Assembly (NCBI RefSeq): GCF_000001735.4
Contig: NC_003070.9
Location: 2,852,001 to 2,916,000, forward strand
Length of the DNA stretch: 64,000 nucleotides
Source of the DNA: Arabidopsis thaliana
Taxonomy: Eukaryota > Streptophyta > Magnoliopsida > Brassicales > Brassicaceae
Direction of reading: 5' to 3'
Made by a program: the position numbers and the translations under genes. Shown one piece after another: positions 1 through 10,880 of the stretch. The number at the start of each line of letters is the position of its first letter. Within the stretch, counting starts at the first letter, position 1. Under the pieces are notes generated by a model. It was not told where the DNA came from. It was given only the letters and a program-made list of their open reading frames with translations, and did no database searches.

Positions 1-477
1 AGGCCAACTTTCATAAATCCAAAGTTGATTCTTTACTCCACAATGCCAGACATTGTTCTTTTATGTTACATTTATAAGTCATGTATTATCCGATTTGGAG
101 GGGGGGGATATGGATTTCCGAATTTTTTTACTTTGATAAATTTTGTCAATATATTTTGTTGACAGAAAAAAGAATAATCAATATACTGTATGTGGTATTA
201 TTCTAACAATATTTTTTAAACGTATAATATGATTATGTACCAATATTTATAACCATATCATATGATTATGTACTTTTGTAAAAAAAATTCACACCCCACT
301 TAAAACTTGGTTACTACTAATTGGATCTTGCAACTCAATTTTCTAAATCGCATTACAAAATACTGAATGAGCAAATTAATAAAAGATTAGTCAAATGTGA
401 CAACGACCAATGAGGCATGGCCAAATAAAAGCTTGAAGAGACTATTCAAAGTTAAGGATAAGAATCAAAGAAAGAAG
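1..477. other. Upstream region of the first sugar transporter gene
   Basis: This stretch is AT-rich with no convincing coding region. It holds a run of eight or so G at about 101-109 and a nearly repeated segment reading roughly 'atatgattatgtac' at about 226-240 and 259-272. It presumably carries the promoter and 5' UTR of the gene starting at 478. An upstream in-frame GTG at 397 could extend the reading frame, but a plant gene is expected to use the ATG at 478. Confidence 0.5.
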
Positions 478-3400
478 ATGGAATCTGAAAGACTCGAATC
501 ACATCTTCTGAATAAGCAAGAAGAAGAAGCTTCTTCCTTCACTTCTGGTCTTCTTCTCAGCACATCCGTCGTTGTCGCTGGATCCTTCTGTTATGGCTGC
601 GCCGTGAGATCTCTTCCTTTCTCTCTCAATTTGCTATCCACTGATTTTGGATATTACAGTTTTAGAATCCTAATTTCTTCGTGCATAATTTTCATAACTA
701 TAACATACTTTGTAGATGTCATATTCGTCGCCTGCTCAGTCCAAAATCATGGAAGAACTGGGACTTTCCGTTGCAGATGTAAGCCCACCTGTGTTCAATG
801 TTCATCATATAGATCAAAATCATTTTTTTCTTTTAAGACTCTCAAACCGGTTCAATAAACCAGACCAGTAACCCGGTTTGAATGGTCTACTTCTATGTTG
901 GCCAGTATTCGTTTTTCACTTCGGTAATGACATTAGGAGGAATGATTACCGCCGTGTTCAGCGGTAAAATCTCTGCTCTCGTTGGTCGTCGACAGGTAAT
1001 TAGTTATTACTGTTGGACCGGTTCCGGTTTATCTTTTGAATTTTTTTGGATCTTCTATGATGACGTCATTCTTTATGCGTTTTGATTTATTCGTCTGTTG
1101 ATATCTCAGACAATGTGGATCTCAGATGTTTGCTGTATTTTTGGTTGGCTCGCTGTAGCGTTTGCACATGTTTGTTTCTCCAAATCTCCCTGTTTAAAAC
1201 TTTCTATATATTTATCTACTCAAATTTTGTGTTAAAAAGTTAACATGTTATTTACTGTGATTATGTGTAGGATATTATAATGCTTAATACTGGACGACTC
1301 TTCTTGGGGTTTGGGGTTGGTCTCATTAGTTATGTGGTAATTAACTTTCTCTCCCCTTTTCATTTAGACAAAATTTCTAGTCCTTTATTAGAGTGTTAAT
1401 GTCGTATTACTCCATTTTATTTATAAAATAAATAGGTTCCTGTGTATATAGCAGAAATTACACCCAAAACATTTCGTGGAGGATTTTCTTATTCCAATCA
1501 GGTAAATAACAAATAGAGACACAATATCAAATAACTTATAGTAATATCTTTCAATAAATTCATAAGCAAAATATTTATTGTCATCTTGCGTTTGAACTTG
1601 CAGCTTCTACAATGTCTTGGGATTTCACTCATGTTCTTCACCGGAAACTTTTTCCATTGGCGAACATTAGCTCTTTTAAGTAACCATATTTTTCTCATCT
1701 GAACTATCTTAATAATAAGATTTGTACTTGAGTCATATTCCTAGACTAATTCTTGATATTCAATCTACGATCGACTAGGTGCAATCCCAAGTGCTTTCCA
1801 AGTGATATGTTTATTTTTTATTCCTGAATCTCCTAGATGGCTGGTATGTTTAACACTTTCAGTTGTTTTATTACTATTTTATAATTAATTTACTGGTATA
1901 GTACTATAAGCACGATTTACATATTAATGTTCCTCTCTTAATTAGGCGATGTATGGTCAAGATCAAGAGCTTGAAGTTTCGTTGAAAAAACTAAGGGGAG
2001 AAAATAGTGATATTCTAAAGGAAGCTGCTGAAATCAGAGTAAGTAGTATTCTTCTTTGTCTAAGAAAACATGTTATATGAAAACAATTTAACAGTTTAAT
2101 AGTATGAAAAAAAGAATTAACACCAAAATATATATGAAACAGGAAACAGTGGAAATATCCAGAAAAGAGTCTCAAAGTGGAATAAGAGACTTGTTCCATA
2201 TCGGAAACGCACATTCGTTAATCGTAAGACTCATCTAACATCATTACACCAATCATCTTTTATATAAAGTAAATATTTGTGCAACTATATATATGTTATT
2301 TTTTTGTTTATTAGTTTCGTTGAAAATGGTTAGATTGGATTGGGTTTAATGCTCTTGCAACAATTTTGTGGGAGTGCGGCGATAAGTGCTTATGCTGCTC
2401 GAATTTTCGACAAAGCCGGTAAACCAAACAAATCAAGCGCATGTCACAGCTGGTTTAATATGTTTGTAGTCAACAGCCAATACCATCTCATGATTTTTAA
2501 TTATACTGTTTTGTGTAATTAGGTTTTCCAAGCGACATAGGAACAACCATCCTCGCAGTGATTCTGGTACATTATTCTCTTTGTTACTCTTTATCATCTA
2601 TTTGTCTTTGAATATTTCATCTTTATGATTTAATCACAACTTTTTTCTTTTGTAAAGATACCGCAATCTATAGTTGTCATGTTAACCGTTGACCGATGGG
2701 GACGCCGACCACTTCTTATGGTTATCATTTCACTATAAAATTCATTACTGATTTCCTTAGCTAAATAATATTTTTCAGATTTGATTATCATTATTGTTTT
2801 TTATTTTGCAGATTTCTTCTATCGGAATGTGCATATGCTCATTTTTTATTGGCCTTTCATACTACCTTCAGGTTTAGCAAAACTTAACTACTTAATCGTA
2901 GTAACTAAATTGCTTCCTTTAGAAAAATAAAAGAGTATTATTTAATTATGTTTTCCTCGGTGAGCAGAAGAATGGTGAATTTCAGAAGTTATGTTCCGTT
3001 ATGTTAATCGTCGGTTTAGTGGTACGTAAATGCCAAACTTACTTTCAGTCTATTAATAAATTCAACCAATGGACCAACCGGTTTATAAAAACCAGAGCAC
3101 TAATCAACCAAGTCATATATGTTAACCAGGGTTATGTCTCATCCTTTGGCATTGGCCTAGGTGGATTACCATGGGTTATAATGTCTGAGGTATTTGTTTA
3201 CTTATCTTTTAAACTAAACTTAACAAATAAATTAAGTTTTTTGATATGAAATTTCATAATTGATTTTCAAAATTTGGCAGATATTTCCGGTGAATGTGAA
3301 AATCACCGCCGGTAGCCTTGTAACGATGTCAAATTGGTTTTTTAATTGGATTATCATCTATAGTTTTAATTTCATGATACAGTGGAGCGCTTCCGGTAAG

Positions 3401-3610
3401 ATTCCACACATCAAATATAACTGCTCAACTATTTAGTAAACATAAGCGAATAATTTATATAGTTAATTTTGGTTTGTTGGATTTATAGGAACATATTTCA
3501 TATTTTCTGGAGTTTCTCTGGTGACGATCGTATTCATATGGACATTGGTGCCTGAGACGAAAGGCCGAACACTCGAAGAGATTCAAACATCATTAGTCCG
3601 ACTTTCGTAA
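478..3610 (+). CDS. ERD6-like monosaccharide transporter (MFS), At1g08900-type
   Basis: Predicted 462-residue, 12-TM major facilitator sugar porter of the ERD6-like subfamily, expected to move hexoses across the tonoplast or another endomembrane. Exons that keep frame: 478-603, 716-778, 906-995, 1110-1169, 1271-1336, 1436-1501, 1604-1679, 1779-1843, 1946-2038, 2143-2223, 2334-2418, 2523-2566, 2658-2720, 2812-2871, 2968-3021, 3130-3189, 3281-3395, 3489-3610. Family signatures seen: LGGMITAVFSGK and GRR after TM2, PESPRWLA after TM6, DRWGRRPLL between TM8 and TM9, and [12 protein letters not shown] at the C-terminus. The N-terminus has LESHLL, an LxxxLL match to the tonoplast-targeting motif described for ESL1. 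The ATG at 478 gives the usual short hydrophilic N-terminus. All 18 exons are intact, so it looks functional. Substrate is unknown. Confidence 0.93.
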
Positions 3611-4226
3611 AATCTAAGTATGGATTATACGTAATGTTAAGTCTCTTGAATAGTCTTTTTAACCGCTGTCAAAAAGAAAAGAAAAGAATAGTCTTTTTAA
3701 CCGTATATTAATGTTTGGTTAAATAAGCGTTTTCTCTCACTTTGATTAAATAGTAATAATGGCTATGATTTTACCTATAGGATTTAATATTTGAAAACTG
3801 TGATTTGTGAGCTCTAATCTTGATTAGAGTGACACATATTAAAGTGTAAACGTTAAAGTAAGGGAGATGAGCCGTCGCAGGCAGGCTAATGTAGAGAGAT
3901 TAACGTTCTGTTATGATTAATTAAAATTATGAATTGTCCAATCATAAATGCCTTTAACTTGTCCAATCATAAATGCCTTTAACTTGTCCAATCATAAATG
4001 CCTACAACAAAAACGAGTGGGAGAAAAAGAATCAAAAAGACTACAGTAGAAAGTAGAAGGGGACTTAGTAAAAACTATCAGAATCTGAAGGACCGAGTTG
4101 TAAAATAAAGAAACAAGTAAACTGCCAAGTATAAAAGGCGACAAGCTACTCTCAAGCGGCTGTGTTTGTCGTGGGTCGGTTTATAATCATTATCTCCCCC
4201 GGAAAACTTCTCGGAGAAGGAGAAGA
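3611..4226. other. Spacer: 3' end of transporter gene and PIAL1 promoter
   Basis: No coding region. It includes a short AAGAAAAGA-rich duplication around 3655-3690 with two near copies of 'atagtctttttaaccg', a 25-bp triplicate repeat (listed separately) and the presumed PIAL1 5' UTR. Confidence 0.5.
3934..4008 (+). repeat. Three-copy 25-bp tandem repeat carrying CCAAT boxes
   Basis: The unit ttgtccaatcataaatgcct begins at 3934, 3959 and 3984, so it is repeated at an exact 25-bp period, followed by 'ttaac' linkers. Each copy contains one CCAAT on the plus strand. The third copy diverges at its end (cctacaac). It lies 220-290 bp upstream of the PIAL1 ATG, where it could act as a promoter element. 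That role is inferred. Confidence 0.85.
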
Positions 4227-7200
4227 ATGGTTATTCCGGCGACTTCTAGGTCTTTTTTTCTTCTCATTTGCATAAATATCAAGCAAGCTGTCTCTATCAT
4301 TTGACTATTGATTTTCTTACTTAGTTTTTAAGTAATATCAAATTAATTGTTTAATACAGTTATAGTTTCTATATAAAAATGGGTTCAACTAAACATTCTT
4401 CTTCTAATTACGTCTGCTAGGTTTGGGTTTCGTGCTGAATTCAACACCAAGGAGTTTCAAGCTTCCTGCATCTCTCTCGCTAAGTAAAAAATCTCTCTTT
4501 TAAGTTTCCGTTGAATTCATCTTTGTTTTAACCTAAAAAAATTCTTTATTTCTGGGTTTCTTCGAGCTTCACTGAAAACTTTACTCCTGGATTTGGTGAA
4601 TGCAGTGAAATCGATGCGGCTATTGGGAGAAATGAAGTTCCAGGGAATATTCAAGAGCTCGCTTTAATCCTCAATAATGTTTGTTTATATTTTTTTGTCT
4701 TGTAAAAGTTTCGATTTTTCAAGGTGCTTTTAGTTTAATCTTAGTGCTCTTGTTTATGTGTGTTACTTGGTGTAGGTGTGCCGACGTAAATGTGATGATT
4801 ATCAAACCAGGGCGGTGGTAATGGCGCTGATGATCTCAGTCAAGGTAAAAGAGTTAGAATTAGCAACTCCAGCTCAAGTCAATTTCGGCAGAAATTTGCT
4901 GATTTGGATATGTAACACTGAATTTGTGTTTCTCTCATAGAGTGCTTGTCAGCTTGGATGGTTCCCGGAGAGAGAGACTCAAGAATTGTTGGCTATCATA
5001 GACTTGGTATGTTTTGTTCCAGCCGAATGTGGTGATTAGAGAGTAATCTGATTTCTGTGAATAATGATGTTTTTATTCTTGTTCAGATGTGGAATGGTTT
5101 CAGCTGTCCTGAAAATGTCACCTCTTGTGTAAATAGTCCCGTCACTCTAATATCGCAGGTCATTGAGAGGTAGGCTTTTCATGTGTTTTCATTCATTTAT
5201 TTCAAACTAGCAAGGTTACCAGTCTGCTACTCTAAATAATACTAGTTAACTAAAAATCAAAACCTTGGTTTGTTTCAATCTCCTACTTTTCTATCTGTAG
5301 GTTCTATCCATGTGTGAAGCTGGGGCATATTCTTGTTTCTTTTGAAGCTAAGGTGACTTTATATATTATTCAGTTCTTAGCACCTTTCTTTTTAATGTGT
5401 GTTTTAGTCAGCTTTGTTTCCTTCTCGCAGCCAGAATCAAAGATGATGATGAAGGACTTCCATATTTCAAAGAAGATGCCACATTCTCCCAAACAGAAAG
5501 TTGTATGTATTGGAATTTAAGTTATGAATGTGTCTTGATACCAGATTTTGCGTTGTCAATTTGAATTTTTTTGGTCGCTTATATAGTATTGTGCATATGT
5601 GGTTTCTCCTGCATATATGTTTTAAATGCAATTAGATTAGAAGATGCATGAATATACTTTCAAAGCTATACCTTTCAGCTTTGCTCGTCGTGTCACTTCA
5701 GCATTTTTTCGTTTCGAATCTTTGTTTATGTACCTGCTTCTTATGCTCAATATAGTTACGGAATTTTGTGCTCTTCAGGGATTATTTGTTGTTCGGACAG
5801 AGGACATAAGCAGATCTAATTGTATTGTACATCCACAAGGAGTCAGGTGTGGTTGGATTGCTTTATTTTTTCCGCCGGATGTTTGTGAAGCAGTTTTTGT
5901 ATTTAGCCATATTGATTTACATATGAAAATTACAGCTTTTTGTTGAATGGAAAGGGCATTGACAAGAGAGTTAACATCTCAATGGTTTGTGGATTTCATT
6001 GTTTCTTGGATATGTTTTGGAAGTACTTACTACGTACTCTGATGCAAGTAATTGTTTATTGTAATTTCTTTTCAGGAGTCTGGGCCGCAGCTTCCAACTA
6101 ATGTTACTGCCCTGCTAAACCTTGGGGCAAATCTTCTACAAGCAATAGGCTGTTTTGGAGGTTTCTGTTCAATGAAGATATCTTTAGTTCCTCTCCTCAT
6201 ATTCAGTAATAATGGACAGATACCCATTTGCTATAGGTAGTTACTTGATTGCTATTGCTTTCATGGATGTCATACCACTGCCCAACAAACCGTTACTGAA
6301 AGATTATGTTCATCCTGAAGTCGTTGGATCAAACTCAGGTATATCCAAGAGTGTTTAGTGACTAAGAGAAGAAACTATGACTTAGAAGTTTATTGCATTT
6401 CCACATATGAAGTCATTAGATCATTTAGTCGTATGTATTCATATAATCGTATTCCGAGAACTCCAGATCAAACATTATTTGTCTTTTCCAATTTGTCTGT
6501 AGATTGTGACATAATTGAGGGGCCATCGAGGATATCTCTCAGTTGTCCTATCAGGTATCTAAGGATGTTTTTCCTATGTTGCTTTATATCTCAAGAAATT
6601 GCTTTCACAGTTACCTCAACCTTTTAAGATTTAATCATCACAATTATAACAGCCGAACGCGTATCAAACTTCCTGTGAAGGGTCATGTCTGTAAACATCT
6701 TCAGGTGATGCATTTTCTGTTAAGCATAAGTAAGGATAGGATGTTTCTTGTTTTCATTACTTAAATCATTATGAAAAGAACTATTCCATTAATACATGAA
6801 TTTCTAGGCTCTGGTTTTCTTCGCTGTTGCCATAATATGTCTTCTCAAAGTATGATTTTTGTAAGTTAATACGATATAAATGTGTGACATGCTTGATTAT
6901 GAAGATTGCTAGTAAAAGAGATAAGTTTTGGCAAATTTAGAATCTATTGAAATATTTCCCTCATCTCTGTTTTATATGTTTCTTTCTGCTGTAGTGTTTT
7001 GATTTCTGGAATTATGTCAACATGAACACAAGACGACATCATGGCGCTGCCCGCATTGTAATCAGTCTGTTTGCTATACTGATATCCGTGTAGATCAAAA
7101 ACTGAGAAAGGCAAGTAGCTTATTTTTGTTGCTTAGTGAATACATCTTTTTAAGTCTTAGATTGAATAAACAATCTTGGCTAATATCCACAGATTCTAGA

Positions 7201-8816
7201 AGAAGTGGGACGTAATGCTGCAGATGTGGTTATCTCTGCTGATGGAACCTGGATGGTTGAGACGGAAAATGATGAGGACGTGGAACTTGTGCCAGAAACC
7301 ACTCATGACCATGGAGACCCAAATAGTTTCATCAACTTGGGGCCTACTGTTAAGAATCCTGCCAGAGATGAGAATGAAATGGAAACATCCACCCAAGTCG
7401 AAGAACATAATCCTTGTTTATCTGAGATTCAGGGTCCGTCAAATGACACACATAGGCCTGCTTCAGATTATACTATGCTTAACCAGTCTCATACTTCAAC
7501 CAACACACTACCACAGCTGCCACGAACTTTGAATGCCTTTGATGGTCAACAATTCGTGAACTTACCACAAGTAATAAACACCCGAGATTCACCAGCAAGC
7601 CAAGCCTTACCTATGACATTCTCACCAACCCCATCTCCACAAGATATATTAGCTACTAATGCGGCAAACTTTGGCACATCAATGCCGGCTGCTCAGTCTT
7701 CTCAGTTTCAAGGCTCACATGTTACGTCCCTTGGAAATTGTGAAGGAAGAACTTCTGATTTGATGGCGAGATGGAACCACATCTATGGACGTGTTCAAAC
7801 TCAATTTCCACCTGCACCTCTTTCGCATCATCATTATTCAATGCAGGTTTGTCAACCATTACCATAGAGTTGTTTTTTGTTCGTATGCGTAAATATCTGG
7901 TGAAGCTACATTACCATTACCAACTCTGAAGTTTTTTCTTATATGTTTGCAGAATCAGAGCCCGTCCCCTGCACAGCAAAGACCAGTGCCATCTTACATT
8001 GCACATCCTCAAACTTTTCATGTCAACTACGGAGAGAACGCTGACCAAAGATGGATGCCGTCTTCCATTGCACATCCTCAAACTTTACCTGTTAACTACG
8101 GAGGAAATACTAACCAAAGACCGATACCATCTTCCATTGCACATCCTCAAACTTTACCTGTCAACTACAGGGGGAATACTGACCATAGATCGACGCCATA
8201 TTCCATTACACATCTCCAAACATTACTTAACTACGGAGGGAACGCCGATCAAAGACCAATGCCATCTTCCATTACAAATCTCCAAACTTTACCTGCCACG
8301 TACGGAGGGTACGCCCACCAAAGACCAATGTCATCTTCCATTACACATCCCCGAACTTCACCTGTCAACTACGGAGGGACCCCTGACCAAAGACCAATGC
8401 CATCTTCCATTACACATCCCCAAACTTTACCTGTCAGCTACGGAGGGACCACAGACCAAATACTGAATCCTGGTGGTGCAATGGGACAGTTCTCATCACG
8501 AGAGTTCATGAATTTGACTCCTGCTAACACTGAGAATTGGCGCCCACAAAGCCGGATGCGAGGCAGCGTAGCACCTGGTACGGGATATGACCATATGATC
8601 ATTCATCCTACCCGTCCAGTTCATCCACAAGCTCAAACACCTCCTGCGCCTCTTTCAACATCTTATGATGGAGCAGATGAAATTCAAGCATTTATAGGGC
8701 ACCCAAGCTATCCCGTTAGTAATAACGAAACACAAGCGGGTACCAGTTCGTTGCCAGTGGCAGAGGGTCTTGGGTATTCAGGGTCGTTTTGGTCAATGCC
8801 TCCTGAGACATGGTGA
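4227..8816 (+). CDS. PIAL1: PIAS-like SUMO E3/E4 ligase PIAL1, with apparent frameshift in the SP-RING exon
   Basis: Nuclear SUMO ligase of the PIAL family (SUMO-chain forming, SP-RING). Exons: 4227-4249, 4421-4483, 4606-4678, 4776-4844, 4941-5006, 5087-5169, 5301-5352, 5431-5502, 5779-5846, 5936-5984, 6076-6160, 6237-6338, 6503-6554, 6653-6704, 6995-7110, 7193-7846, 7953-8816. The SP-RING begins GHVCKHLQ|CFDFWNYVNMNTR and should continue WRCPHCN. The second half is one frame off because exon 6995-7110 is 116 nt, not a multiple of three. Read straight through, a TAG at 7091-7093 stops translation. The intron after 7110 starts with GC (AAG|GCAAGT). The last exon carries seven 23-residue repeats. 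DVVISADGTW near the start of exon 16 resembles a SUMO-interacting motif. Intact length would be about 847 residues. Identity is firm; whether this copy encodes a working SP-RING is open. Confidence 0.88.
7111..7192 (+). other. GC-AG intron in PIAL1
   Basis: The exon ends AAAG and the intron begins GCAAGT, a strong match to the GC-AG donor consensus AG|GCAAGT. The acceptor is tccacag|ATT. This pairing joins KLRK to ILEEVG in the downstream frame. The nearest GT alternative (7088, GTGTAG) is a poor donor. Confidence 0.75.
7980..8462 (+). repeat. 69-bp coding minisatellite in PIAL1 last exon, seven copies
   Basis: About seven imperfect direct copies encode a unit like PSSIAHPQTLPVNYGG followed by NTDQRPM, 23 residues each. 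The fourth copy is one residue shorter. Copies differ by point changes (Pro/Leu, Ala/Thr, Asn/Thr), so the array is old or under relaxed constraint. Because 69 is divisible by three, a second plus-strand frame also stays open here (7999-8466). The repeat lies in the low-complexity C-terminal tail, outside the SP-RING. Confidence 0.9.
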
Positions 8817-9302
8817 TATCTGATGGCTTAGAGATTGTAGCACACGGTCACTAACACAATCAGTCAGTAGTAAGTAGTAACAGTATATAACTAAGGCCTT
8901 TCTTTTTTTGGTACTTACAGCTTTAGTCTTCGGGTACATATATGGGGCTAAGTTCTTGATGTAGCGTATTCGTGAGATTTACTTCATGTGAAACATTAGG
9001 GTATCTTTTGGCCGATTTACTATCACAATATAGCAGGTTCAGTTCGCTTTCTTCTGCTCCGAGAAACTTTTTAGCTTCACTAGTGGCTTTTGTTCATTGA
9101 TTGATATGTATTTGGTTTATGCGGAAGAATGAGAAAGTTGTTGATTTTCACGAAATAACAAAACTTGAAGAAAAAACGCATAACGAAGCCGCAACCACAA
9201 TACACTACATTAGTATTGCTTCATTGTCTACAATGACATTTATCATTTTTCTGATATGTGAGTCAGTCGAACACATGTACTACAAAGTTGATTTTGATTT
9301 GT

Positions 9303-9600
9303 GTACCGATCAGATCGGATCAGTACAATAGTAAGAATTACTCAACCAAATTAAAAACCTAAACCTAACTTAATAGAGTTGATCCAAGTCGTGCATCGGT
9401 AGGTACGCTGCTCATCATACTAAACACGTGAACTACTGAAATAAAAAATAATAAACTCATTTATTAGTTTTCTTTTAGAACATCAAAGCTCATTCTTTTT
9501 ACTAGTATTTTTATAAGCTAGGGAAATTATTGAAGGAATATTAATATACCGACAAGAGAACAGGATATGAATGCATAGGTCAATCATTAAAGTCATCGTC
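9303..9600 (+). repeat. Diverged direct repeat, copy A
   Basis: Co-linear with 10593-10880 over its whole length. Shared blocks include gtaccgatcag, atcggatcagt, ggtaggtacg, tcatcatacta, aacgtgaac, aaactcattta and atcaaagctcatt. Small indels separate the blocks. No coding potential is shared, so this looks like a duplicated non-coding segment or the remains of two related elements. Confidence 0.75.
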
Positions 9601-10592
9601 ATTTCCAAATGAAACCATTCGCAAACGCTAATGCAAGAATGTTGCTAGCCTAGGGTATGGAGAGAGTTATGTTTGGTATGCAAGTAATAAAGAAAGCAAT
9701 ATCAAGACGCATTCAAATGCGAAGAGTCTTCTTCTAGTTCCCGCGATTAGTTAGGTTGATTCTCCTATACGTCAACGTTTTCTTGATCAATCGATTTTAT
9801 GGATGACTTTAAGGATCATACAAAATCCTTTTATATCGGAACGAACGATAGGCCACACAACTCCCCCGATCAACATGATAACTTTGTCTACAGACAAGAT
9901 AAAAAGAAAGCTAGAATATGCCCATATCAGGGGTCCTAGTCCTTATCCTGACATTAATGAAGATACCGTTCCGATCCTGTTTTGTCCTCACAAGTTTGGA
10001 ATGAATTTCCAAATATTTTCGCTGTTCCCTCATTTATCATATAGCAAAATCTCTTTTAAAATCCATTGTTTTAATATTTGTCGTTTATCAATCAAGTCCG
10101 TCTATGTTGGCCCTAATGTTTGTAGAGCTCTAAATCTAAACTTTTTTTTAGGCTTATGACCGATTTTACCGCCAGTTATTTACTTTTCGATTCTTACAAA
10201 AAGTGGTGTACTTTTATATAATTGTAAATAAATGGATTCATTAGTCTTCCTCACCTTCTTTAACAAGTTGGAAACTCATCGAGTCATCATCATATATTGT
10301 AACCATAAAAGTAACGTTTTTTTGTTTGTTTTTTAGTAACCTTAAAAGTTACGTTTTTAATGTCTTTCTTAGGTAAAAATAATATTGGACATCTGCTCAT
10401 AATTTTTTCGGACCTGAAACCAATGCATGTTAATGTACTTGATTTTGTGGTTATGAAAACTTTAACAGTTAAAATAATCCGTAATATTCCAACTATGTAT
10501 GCGTGACTCGTCTTCAATATCATTTTCACCTTTTTTTTACGTGTATGTCATTAATTAGAATATGTATTCCAATGGACTCGATCTTTAAATGA

Positions 10593-10880
10593 TGTACCGA
10601 TCAGTATATCGGATCAGTTTCATAGGTAGAATTCATCAACCAGATTAAAATCCTAACCTAATAACTCAAATATAGATCGAAGTCGCTTTGGTAGGTACGG
10701 TGATCATCATACTAAAAACGTGAACCAATTGAAATGAAAAGTAAACTCATTTACTAGACTTTCTTAAATATCAAAGCTCATTTATTCTATAATGGTATAG
10801 TATAGTAAAGTATTTGAGGGAAAATCAATATATAAAGACGATCAAAAGATCATGAATGTATAGACAACATCGTGGTCATG
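10593..10880 (+). repeat. Diverged direct repeat, copy B
   Basis: Second copy of the element at 9303-9600, about 1.29 kb downstream in the same orientation. Similarity fades after a shared 'atgaatg.ata' block. No terminal inverted repeats or target-site duplications were seen, so the mechanism of duplication is unknown. Confidence 0.75.

Noticed and set aside
397-477. GTG-initiated extension of the first transporter
   Set aside because: Nuclear plant genes normally start at ATG, and the ATG at 478 aligns with the N-termini of the paralogues.
7999-8466. Second open frame of 155 codons across the PIAL1 repeat
   Set aside because: It stays open only because the 69-bp repeat is a multiple of three; the real PIAL1 frame covers the same bases.
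9799-9939. 46-codon frame MDDFKDHTKS...
   Set aside because: It is short, has no known relative and lies in a spacer; chance is a sufficient explanation.
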